Both the position numbers and the translations under genes were made by a program. A model generated the notes under the pieces. The model was not told the DNA's origin. It made no database searches and saw only the letters and a list, made by a program, of their open reading frames with translations. Of a DNA stretch of 22,746 nucleotides, positions 1-7,323 are shown one piece after another. How positions within the stretch are numbered: position 1 is the first letter of the stretch; every line of letters begins with the position of its first letter. The DNA is from JANQTF01 sp036835375 (GTDB lineage Bacteria; Bacteroidota; Bacteroidia; J057), in NCBI GenBank assembly GCA_036835375.1, contig DAITMB010000084.1:1-22746 (forward strand). The letters are read 5' to 3'.

Positions 1-656
1 AATTATCTCGAAAAAAAAAACGACCAAGAAAATCTTGGGATTTAACAAAAATATAATACCGAGAAGTCATATGGTCGTTTGGTTGGATTGCTTAAAAAGT
101 TGAAGTGGGCATTTGATCAGGAAGGAGAATCAAAGTTGTTCAATCTTTCTTACCCACTACTTGTGGTTCAGCGTAAGGGTGTCGTTCGGACGAGGATTTT
201 TCAACAGAAACACTTCATCTGTGTTGCTCCGGGTGCCAGATTGCCCTTGTTGGTGAGATAGACATAGGCGATGGACGCACCCGTTTCGTGGTTAGCGATC
301 ACGTTGGTCCAGGTGCTTTGGGTAAAAAGCAAGTAAGAGCATGGACAAAGGTTGTGAACGATGGAATTGGAGATAGGGCAAGCTACGTGCGATGCACTAC
401 GCTCGACCACCTAACTAAATCATCACGATCGTAGCACAGGCTTTTGTTGAAAGAAAACCGCAGCTGCCATAGAAAATACTGACAGAAAGATCCTCTTATA
501 TGGCCAATATATGGCCAAGCAGGAGCAGGAGGGATTCTGTCGTGGTTACATTTGTGTAACATCGGCTGTGTTCTTTTCCTACGAGTTTCTGGACAGTAGG
601 AAAAATGAACAAACAATCTCTTCACACCGATTTTCCTGGCCGCCCCCCAGAACTAA
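1..656. other. Region without a supportable gene
   Basis: I see no convincing coding region here. The open frames present are under 85 codons, overlap each other on both strands, and show no family motif, signal peptide or membrane segment. An in-frame stop at 654-656 separates this stretch from the T9SS sorting-domain fragment that follows. It may hold decayed remains of the missing upstream part of that secreted protein, but I could not recover any recognisable reading by changing frame. Confidence 0.5.
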
Positions 657-1166
657 AGCAATATCGGATATTGCCTGCGAGCCTGGAGCTGTTTTGGAGC
701 GATGGTCACCGTCATGACCGTCGCGCTGCCCGACACCATGTTGGTGCGCTTAGCCGTCAACAGTGGTAGCAACGGCTCGTCTATTTTGGCCAGCTTTGAC
801 TCAGTTAGTATCGTCACGTCGAGCAGCATGCGCCTGAGTCAAGACCTTTTGCAGACCCCTCCACGAATCGCGCCCAATCCAGCTCAAGATCGACTGTTGG
901 TTTCTCTTGAGCAAGTTGAAATAGGTATGGTGACGATAACATTGATGGATGTGCAAGGACGTCAAATCATGTCTAGACGGGAGGTTTTAGAGGCAGGTAC
1001 GCATAGCCTGAAAATGAATCTGAGCCAAGTCCCGACTGGCCTGTATCTCATCCGCATCGACCAGAATGGACAGCAATGGATCAATGGTATATCAGTCGGC
1101 GGTGGCTGTCCTGCATCCCCTCTCGGTCGCTCGATTTTCAGGGCCGAGATAGCTACGAATGAATGA
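657..1166 (+). pseudogene. Orphan C-terminal fragment of a T9SS-secreted protein
   Basis: The open frame runs from the stop at 654-656 to 1166, with the first ATG at 702. The first part (VALPDTMLVRLAVNSGS, then ASFDSVSIV) resembles the last strands of a beta-sandwich of the type that ends in a TATFDNV-like strand. The second part is a T9SS type A sorting domain: IAPNPAQDRLLVSL, a central VQGRQI strand, then LSQVPTGLYLIRI. Such domains sit at the extreme C-terminus of large secreted proteins and direct export and surface attachment. There is no signal peptide and no upstream catalytic part. The frame also continues about 20 residues beyond the usual end of the domain into sequence unlike a sorting signal, which suggests the original stop was lost. 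I read it as the 3' remnant of a broken gene. The sorting domain is fairly sure; the pseudogene call is inference. Confidence 0.65.
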
Positions 1167-1248
1167 GAACCTAATATTTAGCCCATAAGAGCATTCCTTC
1201 ACTGGTTGAATCCCAGCGCTCCGTCTCTTCAACAGGCAAAAATTAGCT

Positions 1249-3402
1249 ATGCGATTGTTGCTTGCCGCCTGGCCCTTGATGCTGCTAGCTTGTCAGTCTG
1301 CTCCTTCCACAGCTCCTTCCACAGAGATCATTCCCGGAGGAGGCTATGCCACGGCTGCCGTGAGAATGGAGATACGCCCGCACCTAGAACCATTTGATCG
1401 AGCAACAATCATCCATATCTTGGATAGTTTACAGGAGCATGGGGTCAGGGCGTGGTGGTACAGTGTGGCACGTCCACCGAGCTTATTGCTGTATCCTAGC
1501 GAGTATTTAGCCTATGATTCCCTTGCCCAGCCAGTGGCATATTACCAATGGATCGCTGAGCAGGCACACGCCCGCGGCATTAGCCTATTTTCTCACTACT
1601 GCCTCCATGCCGCCCCTCAAACACTGGCACAGCATCCCGACTGGGGCTGTGTTTACTTAGCGCAGGAAAACGGCCAAGACGTAGTCAGTCCACGCAGCCC
1701 TTGTTTACGCTCGCCTTACGGGGATCGCCTCAAGCAAGCAGCGGGAGAAATCGTCGGAGCGCTGGGCTTCGACGGCATTTGGTTTGACTGCACCCAACTC
1801 TACGAATGGGACCGCTGGCTCTGCGCCTGCCATCGTTGCCAAACAGCTTTTCGCGAGGAGACAGGTCTCGACATGCCACGCCAGGTGGATTTTACCGACG
1901 CTTCCTTTAAACGGTTGATTCACTGGCGATACCAATTTCAGATGGACTATTGGCTGGAGTTGATTGACGCAGTGAAATCCACTAAGCCCGAAGCGTTGCT
2001 GGCCTTCAACGTCAAAAATCGCCTGAATGATCCCGGATCCCAGGCGGCCATCCCGCTGTGGCAATTTCCGGGAGACGCCCTGCTGGCTTCCGAGGTGGAC
2101 TGGCGTCCGCAGCAGGCCCTGCTGCAGATGAAATATTTGCGGGCCATGATGGACCACCGCTATGCCCCCGAGAGTTGGATCGGTTTCTCCGACGCCGCTC
2201 ATGTGTTTCGTCCCAAAGGCCCCTCACCCGACCCTTCGGGCTTGTTGCAGTTTGGGCTGAGCTGCCAATCTTGTGGTGGCCATGCTAGCTATGGAGCAGC
2301 CGTGGACCAACTGCCCGGTACCTTGCCTGCCCTGAGCCAGGGCCTGCTCGAAGCCGCCGACTACGTAGGGGGCGAGCCTCTCCGGCATTTGGGGCTGGTA
2401 TTGTCTCAGGCCACAATGGATTTTGGGCATTTGCCTGGCCAAGGCAAGTCTTCCAGCGCCTATGGAGACGCCTTTCGCGCGTGGCAAGCTGCTCACGGGA
2501 TGCACTACCTGCTCAATGGTCTGCATCTCCCCAGTGAGGTGCTGCTCGACGATCAGTTGACCCTCGATCGACTGCGCAGCTTCGATGCGGTGGTGCTGCC
2601 CGACGTGCGCTGCCTCAGCGATGAGGCGGCAACTGCCCTGCTGGCTTACGCAGAGCAGGGTGGTACACTGCTGCTGACAGCTGAGACGGGGTCTTTGGAT
2701 TCATGGGGAGAACGGCGGCCCAAGCCAGTCTTTGATGCAGCGCTGGGGATCGTCAGACGGGACAGCATGGATCAAGCGCTGATCATCAAGACTGATGGAC
2801 GGGGAGATTTTCCCGCCGAAATGCTGATCTCTGGGCGAGGGAAGCTGTTTTTTACAGAGGAATCCCAAGCTTGGCCGGCACGGGTCGTCTATAGCGAGTC
2901 GCGCATGACGCCTACCGGTCCGCAGTTAGTGGATCCGCCAGCTGTTGTCAAGGGAAGCGGCATTGTGGAGGTTCGCTATGGACAAGGCATGTTGATCTAC
3001 CTGGCGACCGACTTGTGTCGAGGCTATGCAGGAAGTCCCAACCGTCGCAGTCGAGAGCTCATAAAGACTTTGTTGGCAAGCCATGTTTCGCCGCCATTTG
3101 AGGTGGAGGCCCCGCCCAATGTCTTTGTTTCTGCTTGGCGGAAAGAGGGTCATTGGATCCTTCACCTGCTCAATCAGCCGCCCAGCACCACTTTTTTGTC
3201 CAATAGCAATGCCCCGCAGCAGCCGGAGGACGTTGCCCCGACTGGACCCATCGTCATTCGATGGCCTGCCGAGACCCCCGAGCTGGAACTCGTGGCTGGA
3301 TCTGGAGCGCTGACACATCGCCGCAAGACATCAGGGCAGTCTGAGCTACGCCTCGATCGGCTGGAGCGCCGGGCAGTCATCCGGTGGCGGCATGACAAGT
3401 AG
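1249..3402 (+). CDS. Lipoprotein glycoside hydrolase-like protein with beta-galactosidase trimerisation-like domain
   Basis: A 717-residue exported protein. The N-terminus has a short hydrophobic signal with lipobox LLAC (Cys15), followed by a small tandem SAPSTAPST linker, so it is probably anchored in a membrane. Residues about 35-330 look like a TIM-barrel glycoside hydrolase related to the hypothetical glycosyl hydrolase 6 / GH42-like groups: HGVRAWWYS, ISLFSHY, and the strand GFDGIWFD (173-180) followed by a CxxC cluster (CACHRC). Residues about 380-500 resemble the amidotransferase-like beta-galactosidase trimerisation domain (LGLVLSQ, FDAVVLPD, EQGGTLLLTAETG). The C-terminal part contains WILHLLNQ, as in related proteins. 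It probably acts on a polysaccharide or glycoside outside the cytosol; the substrate is unknown. No SusC/SusD pair or other polysaccharide-utilisation gene lies beside it. The ATG at 1249 is chosen because it gives the lipoprotein signal directly. Confidence 0.75.
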   Translation: MRLLLAAWPLMLLACQSAPSTAPSTEIIPGGGYATAAVRMEIRPHLEPFDRATIIHILDSLQEHGVRAWWYSVARPPSLLLYPSEYLAYDSLAQPVAYYQWIAEQAHARGISLFSHYCLHAAPQTLAQHPDWGCVYLAQENGQDVVSPRSPCLRSPYGDRLKQAAGEIVGALGFDGIWFDCTQLYEWDRWLCACHRCQTAFREETGLDMPRQVDFTDASFKRLIHWRYQFQMDYWLELIDAVKSTKPEALLAFNVKNRLNDPGSQAAIPLWQFPGDALLASEVDWRPQQALLQMKYLRAMMDHRYAPESWIGFSDAAHVFRPKGPSPDPSGLLQFGLSCQSCGGHASYGAAVDQLPGTLPALSQGLLEAADYVGGEPLRHLGLVLSQATMDFGHLPGQGKSSSAYGDAFRAWQAAHGMHYLLNGLHLPSEVLLDDQLTLDRLRSFDAVVLPDVRCLSDEAATALLAYAEQGGTLLLTAETGSLDSWGERRPKPVFDAALGIVRRDSMDQALIIKTDGRGDFPAEMLISGRGKLFFTEESQAWPARVVYSESRMTPTGPQLVDPPAVVKGSGIVEVRYGQGMLIYLATDLCRGYAGSPNRRSRELIKTLLASHVSPPFEVEAPPNVFVSAWRKEGHWILHLLNQPPSTTFLSNSNAPQQPEDVAPTGPIVIRWPAETPELELVAGSGALTHRRKTSGQSELRLDRLERRAVIRWRHDK

Positions 3403-3428
3403 TGGGCTAGGGTTTGGAATGCTGTCAG

Positions 3429-3895
3429 ATCCATTGGCGCAAAACGAAGCTTGACAAGAATTCAGCGTAGTTTTCAGGGAATCGTAGAAATGGGATCTTG
3501 CCATCTTTCTGGTTTTCCGAGCATCTACTTTCACTGCCCAAGCCACCGCGATCGCCAGCACTGTGGTGAACTTATCGATCCTCTCCGGGAGCGTCAGGTG
3601 TGTGGTCTCAAAGCGAAAGCCTCGTGTTTTGAGGACTTTAAAATGGGTCCTGATTTCCCATCGCTGAGCGTAGTGGTAGAGACCCAGATCATGTGGCTCA
3701 AGTCACCATAGGGAAACTCAAACAGGCGAAAAGGCGCCGTAGCCGTTAGTGATTCGAAGGCGTTGATATTACGTTATTTAGGCCAAGAGCCAGCTCGGTA
3801 AGGTTGACGGTCCGAACCCGAACCAAGCAAAGAGTCATCGAGATGAAGCACTTGAGTCGACGTAAATGAACATGGAAATGCTTCGAAAGTTGTGC
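3429..3895 (-). pseudogene. Decayed IS4-family transposase with internal deletion
   Basis: Two pieces of one transposase are readable on the minus strand in different frames. The upstream piece (about 3895-3773) reads KHFHVHLRRLKCF and then RTVNLTELALGL, which matches the N-terminal region of IS4-type transposases (typically R-LK-LA...RTVNLxxLA). The downstream piece (about 3765-3440) reads FRLFEFPYGDL, shifts frame, then reads YAQRWEIRTHFKVLKTRGF and THLTLPERI, then a hydrophobic VLAIAVAWAVKV. This is the C-terminal YREK region (Y-x2-R-x3-E-x6-K). The glutamate position of that signature is Arg here, so a catalytic residue is lost. Only about 470 bp remain of an expected 1.0-1.2 kb, so the middle with the two catalytic aspartates is gone. 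I could not define terminal inverted repeats. The rest of this gap, 3896-4032, is AT-rich and shows nothing else. Confidence 0.8.
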
Positions 3896-4032
3896 TTATA
3901 AACCTTCTTGACTTTCTTTCCTCGTGGGGTAGTTGAGGTTAATATTGTGTTATTTTGGTTAATTATTACTGGCAATATTTTATTGATTCACGCTTTTTTG
4001 TCTTGTGCATAGAACTTGTGTTTGCAACTACT

Positions 4033-4950
4033 TCAATTAACAACCCGAAATTCTGTTGGACTCATCCCCACTTTTTTCCTAAATAAGCTGCTGAAATAGT
4101 GGGCATATTCAAATCCTAAGGAATGGGCAATTTCTTTTACCGAATCTTCACTACCCAGCAGCCGATCTTTGGCAATCTCTAGTAAATGATAATGAATATG
4201 ATCTTGTGTGGTCTTTCCTGTTTCTTTGCGAAGTAAATCACTTAAATAATTTGGAGAAAGATTCACATGTTCAGCGCATTGCGCAGCGGTGGGAAGCCCC
4301 TTTTCAATGAGTGAAGCGGAAGCGAAGTAGTTCGACAAAAATGTATCTACCTCACCAATTACCGAATGATTCGCATTTCCCCGCGTAACGAATTGTCTAT
4401 CATAATATCGATTGCAATGATTTAGCAATAAATCGATTGCGGAGACGAATACATTTCTTGTGTGCTTGTCTATGGGGCAATGAAGTTCTGTTTGGATTGA
4501 ACTTACAATGGTGGAAAGACTCTGCTTTTCATCTTCAGACAAGTGTAAGGCTTCGTTAGCAGCGTACCTAAAGAAGGTGTATTCGCCCATTTTGGAGGCT
4601 AAGGGAGTACCATGAATCAACTCCGCGTGAAAGAATAAACCCCAGCTGTACTCGCAATCTTCGATTACCGGGTTTTGCAATGTGCCTACTTGATCCGGAT
4701 AAGTGAAGAATAAGCTGCCTTCCTGAAAATCAACATGTTTTCTTCCGTAGATTAAACTACCTGCTTTCAGGTGCTTTAGCGTAATAGCATAAAATGAAGA
4801 AGCCACTTTAATGCTTTCGCTTTGCGGGGACTGCTTTAGGTCGTTTAAAATGGATAGATCAACTACACTAATCAAAGGATGCTTCGGCGGTGCAATCTGC
4901 AGAAGACTGTGAAATTGACTTATGCTTTCAATTTTAAAAACATCGTTCAT
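4033..4950 (-). CDS. AraC-family transcriptional regulator
   Basis: A 305-residue protein with an N-terminal part (about 1-200) of the kind that senses a ligand or folds as a cupin-like domain, and a C-terminal AraC/XylS DNA-binding domain (about 205-303). The two helix-turn-helix units are visible: AEHVNLSPNYLSDLLRKETG and, after a linker, VKEIAHSLGFEYAHYFSSLF followed by KKVGMSPTEFR, the classic signature of the family. It is the last gene of a four-gene minus-strand run; its ATG directly follows the TAA of the preceding membrane protein gene (TAAATG), so the two are translationally coupled. By family it would be a cytosolic activator or repressor. Its position suggests that it controls this operon, possibly in a feedback loop, but no operator could be identified. 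Confidence 0.9.
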   Translation of the reverse strand: MNDVFKIESISQFHSLLQIAPPKHPLISVVDLSILNDLKQSPQSESIKVASSFYAITLKHLKAGSLIYGRKHVDFQEGSLFFTYPDQVGTLQNPVIEDCEYSWGLFFHAELIHGTPLASKMGEYTFFRYAANEALHLSEDEKQSLSTIVSSIQTELHCPIDKHTRNVFVSAIDLLLNHCNRYYDRQFVTRGNANHSVIGEVDTFLSNYFASASLIEKGLPTAAQCAEHVNLSPNYLSDLLRKETGKTTQDHIHYHLLEIAKDRLLGSEDSVKEIAHSLGFEYAHYFSSLFRKKVGMSPTEFRVVN

Positions 4951-5448
4951 TTAATTAATGGTTGAGAGTTGTTCAAAATACGTGTCAATTGATTGCTTCG
5001 AAATACTTTCTATGATCATATTACCAACCAGAAAAATAACCAAAGCAAAGAGTATCCCGTTCACGAATGGTTTGTCAAGTATGAGGTTAACAACTAAAGA
5101 TGCAACGATTAAGACCACAAAAACAAGCTGAATCACGGGGAAGTTTTTTACTACTTTTTGCATGCGCTCTTTTTCCATCTGATCAAACTCATCAGTATTA
5201 GCTTGGTAAATCACCGTTTGGCTTTTGAGCAGTTTATCTTCTGTCAATTTGTAGCTGTAACCCCCAATCAAGGAAAATAGTCCAAAAACCAAGAGACCAA
5301 TTTTTAATCCATTCAAAAGTGAATGAGTAGGGGTAAAGTGAATCAGTACTGCTCCGAAAACCATGATTAAGCCAAGCGCCAACATGTAGTTGGCGATGGT
5401 TTTTTGTGCGCTAATGTAAATTACAAGTTGTTCTAGCATGATTGTCAC
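4951..5448 (-). CDS. Four-helix integral membrane protein of unknown function
   Basis: A 165-residue protein with about four hydrophobic segments: residues about 17-36 (MLALGLIMVFGAVLIHF), 46-64 (LKIGLLVFGLFSLIGGY), 102-122 (VIQLVFVVLIVASLVV) and 128-146 (VNGILFALVIFLVGNMI). A charged loop of about 35 residues rich in Glu, Gln and Lys lies between helices 2 and 3. I do not recognise a named family. The open frame starts with GTG at 5448, which overlaps the stop of the SRPBCC gene as GTGA; an ATG lies three codons later at 5439. The overlap favours the GTG by coupling. It is co-transcribed with an esterase, an SRPBCC protein and an AraC regulator, so a role in the same lipid- or ester-related process is likely but unproven. 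Confidence 0.75.
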   Translation of the reverse strand: MTIMLEQLVIYISAQKTIANYMLALGLIMVFGAVLIHFTPTHSLLNGLKIGLLVFGLFSLIGGYSYKLTEDKLLKSQTVIYQANTDEFDQMEKERMQKVVKNFPVIQLVFVVLIVASLVVNLILDKPFVNGILFALVIFLVGNMIIESISKQSIDTYFEQLSTIN

Positions 5449-5948
5449 TGAGATTTTGGAAACCTTCTCTCGACTTCTTTTTTCAAGGAGCGATTAAACA
5501 TAGGATAGACATCCAATTGGGTCTTGGCGGCAACTTTACCTAGCATCCAGGTTAACCCTCCCAGGGCCTGGTCAGATTGAATAAACCTGGTTTTCCCAGC
5601 ACTTGTAGCCTCTACGCGAAAACAGTGCCTGTCCTTTATTCCCATGGCCTGAACCTGGCTCCAATAAAACTCTACGCCATCTTCTACATAAAGATAGTTG
5701 TGAAACAATTGTGGTTTGGCTTTTGGACCCGCTTTAAATAACACGTCCACTTCCCCTTTATCCACGATTTCACCCTCAATTTTCAGAATAATTTCATTCC
5801 ATTCGCCATAGCTTTTGGTGTCGGTCAACACACTCCAAACTTGATCAGGAGTCGCATCGATCATGATCTCAGTATGCGACACCCAGTGGCTGCTTTTCAG
5901 CTTTTCATAGCCCACTTTTTCAATTGAAGAGATTTCTCTTAATTCCAT
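5445..5948 (-). CDS. SRPBCC-fold (polyketide cyclase/START-like) protein
   Basis: A 167-residue protein whose central part has the hallmarks of the SRPBCC superfamily: the strand HTEIMIDATPDQVWSVLTD near residues 25-43, then a SYGEWNEIILKIEG stretch, and a long C-terminal helix (residues about 132-160) preceded by TRFIQSDQALGG. This fold forms a deep hydrophobic pocket that binds lipids or aromatic ligands; bacterial members range from cyclases to ligand-binding or stress proteins, so no reaction can be assigned. There is no signal peptide, so it is cytosolic. The gene starts 21 bp after the esterase stop and overlaps the next gene by 4 bp, so it is inside the operon. Confidence 0.8.
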   Translation of the reverse strand: MELREISSIEKVGYEKLKSSHWVSHTEIMIDATPDQVWSVLTDTKSYGEWNEIILKIEGEIVDKGEVDVLFKAGPKAKPQLFHNYLYVEDGVEFYWSQVQAMGIKDRHCFRVEATSAGKTRFIQSDQALGGLTWMLGKVAAKTQLDVYPMFNRSLKKEVERRFPKSQ

Positions 5949-5969
5949 AATTTTGGTTTGTTGGTTTGA

Positions 5970-6923
5970 TTAAATGTTAAATACTCTTTTGACGGCATCC
6001 GTCATTAAGTGATGGGCAGTTTGAGCAACCCTGGCATTAGGTGCCATCCGTTCCCCTCCATGGGAAACTCCCGGAGCAACGAATAATTCAGTCGGCACAA
6101 AATCTATCATCAGTTGCTGTGCATAAGCAATTACTTCGTCCCTGAAAAGCTCATTGGCCCCAACGTACAGGAAAGTAGGCGGAAGGCCACTTAAATCCGT
6201 AGCTCGTGATGGGCTTTGAAGCGCAGTGGCATCTTTACCTAAGTCTCCACCTAAATAAGCATTCCATGCCCACAAGGAAGAATCTCTATCCCAACCGAGA
6301 TACCCTGATAATCTACCCGAAGGAGTATCATGGGTATTGTCAAGCATTGGGCATTTCAGAAGTTGAAAAGCGATCTCAACTCCTTTCCGCTCTCTATTGA
6401 GTAGGATGGTTCGTGCCGCCATGCCTCCACCTGCACTTTCGCCTGCAACCACAATTTTGTTTTTGTCAATGTTCAATTCCTCAGCATGTTGAGCAGTCCA
6501 TAGCAAACCCGCATAACAGTCTTCCATGCCCTCAGGATGTTGATGCTCAGGAGCTAGGCGATAATCGACCGACACCATGGTGCACTTCAGATTATCTACA
6601 AAAAGTGCTGCGATATCATCTTCTCTTGGCGTGCCTACTACATTTCCTCCTCCATGAATCCAATAGATACAAATGCCTGAATGCTGACTCAGGTCCGTTG
6701 GTTGATAGATGAAGAGTCGAATATCTCTTCCTTCTGAATTTACTGACTTTACTTCCAAAGTCATGGTCGTACTCGCAAAAGGAGCTAGCTCCATCCCTTT
6801 GATCAATTCCCTCATTCCCAGGTAAGCTTGATCAATTGGTCCTCCTTCGGTTAATTCTGGAGGTAATTGCTTCATTCCTTCGAGAATCTCAGGATCCATC
6901 AGGTTAAGAATAGTGTCATTCAT
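5970..6923 (-). CDS. Alpha/beta-hydrolase, hormone-sensitive-lipase-type esterase
   Basis: A 317-residue cytosolic carboxylesterase of the HSL (family IV, abhydrolase_3) type, close to the usual length of about 310. Visible signatures: the oxyanion-hole motif HGGG (90-93, in IYWIHGGGNVVGTP), the strand VSVDYRLAPEHQHP, the nucleophile elbow GESAGG with Ser163, the acid region VGANELFRDE with probable Glu258, and the catalytic His288 in GVSHGG. The family hydrolyses short- to medium-chain esters. The start at 6923 follows from the family length and from the absence of a better upstream ATG. It is the first gene of the minus-strand operon; the promoter should lie between 6924 and about 6983, next to the IS66-type remnant. 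The partner genes suggest detoxification or turnover of a lipophilic ester, which is inference. Confidence 0.9.
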   Translation of the reverse strand: MNDTILNLMDPEILEGMKQLPPELTEGGPIDQAYLGMRELIKGMELAPFASTTMTLEVKSVNSEGRDIRLFIYQPTDLSQHSGICIYWIHGGGNVVGTPREDDIAALFVDNLKCTMVSVDYRLAPEHQHPEGMEDCYAGLLWTAQHAEELNIDKNKIVVAGESAGGGMAARTILLNRERKGVEIAFQLLKCPMLDNTHDTPSGRLSGYLGWDRDSSLWAWNAYLGGDLGKDATALQSPSRATDLSGLPPTFLYVGANELFRDEVIAYAQQLMIDFVPTELFVAPGVSHGGERMAPNARVAQTAHHLMTDAVKRVFNI

Positions 6924-6983
6924 AATGCTTCAGGTTAAATCAGGAAATAGCTGCTTTTTCTATCATCACAAATTTCGCACTGG

Positions 6984-7323
6984 ATGAGGGTAAGGCATGT
7001 ACTCAAATCTCGGATAAGCATTCAATTTTCTTAACTACCTCGCACCCCTTGGAATTCCAGGAAATCTGTTGCTTTGGGAAACAACACATCATCGAAATGA
7101 ACTTGCCAGAAGACATGGCGGAATACCAGCAACTTATTGAGAAGCGGCTGGTCATCATTGATGAGCAGCGAGCGACAATCAAGAGGTTGGAGGGGAAGGT
7201 GATGGCCTTGGAGGCAGGTTTGAATCAGAAAAGCCGCAATAGCCTTGGTCCTCTTTCGAGTAATGGCTATTGCAAGCTCACTTAACACCTAAAATAGACA
7301 CAAGACACAATCCTTACCCTCAT
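6984..7323. repeat. 12-bp inverted repeat enclosing an IS66-type remnant
   Basis: ATGAGGGTAAGG at 6984-6995 is repeated exactly in inverted orientation as CCTTACCCTCAT at 7312-7323, so a 340-bp segment is bounded by perfect 12-bp inverted repeats. The inner part of each repeat reads GTAAGG inward; IS66-family ends characteristically begin with GTAA. The segment contains the start of an IS66-type transposase gene. I see no 8-bp direct repeat flanking GTAAGG, so a simple recent insertion is not supported. The right repeat overlaps the stop codon of the downstream barrel protein gene. Confidence 0.5.
7097..7285 (+). pseudogene. IS66-type transposase N-terminal remnant
   Basis: From ATG 7097 the frame encodes about 62 residues: an acidic start (MNLPEDMAEYQQLIEKR), a coiled-coil helix (IKRLEGKVMALEAGLN), and then KSRNSLGPLSSNGYCK. 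This matches the N-terminal coiled coil and the hallmark NSRNSSKPPSSDG motif of IS66-family (TnpC-type) transposases, with several substitutions. The frame stops right after the motif, while complete proteins are about 450-550 residues and carry a DDE domain that is absent here. The same frame is open back to an ATG at 7049, but the family start fits 7097. It lies inside a 340-bp segment with inverted repeats, upstream of the esterase operon. Confidence 0.65.

Noticed and set aside
201..410. Minus-strand frame of 69 codons near the left end
   Set aside because: It has no motif, signal peptide or neighbour support, and overlaps other equally weak frames.
605..769. Plus-strand frame starting MNKQSLHTDFPGRPPELKQY
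   Set aside because: It is short, ends within the sorting-domain fragment, and matches no family I know; the sorting-domain frame is clearly the coding one beyond 702.
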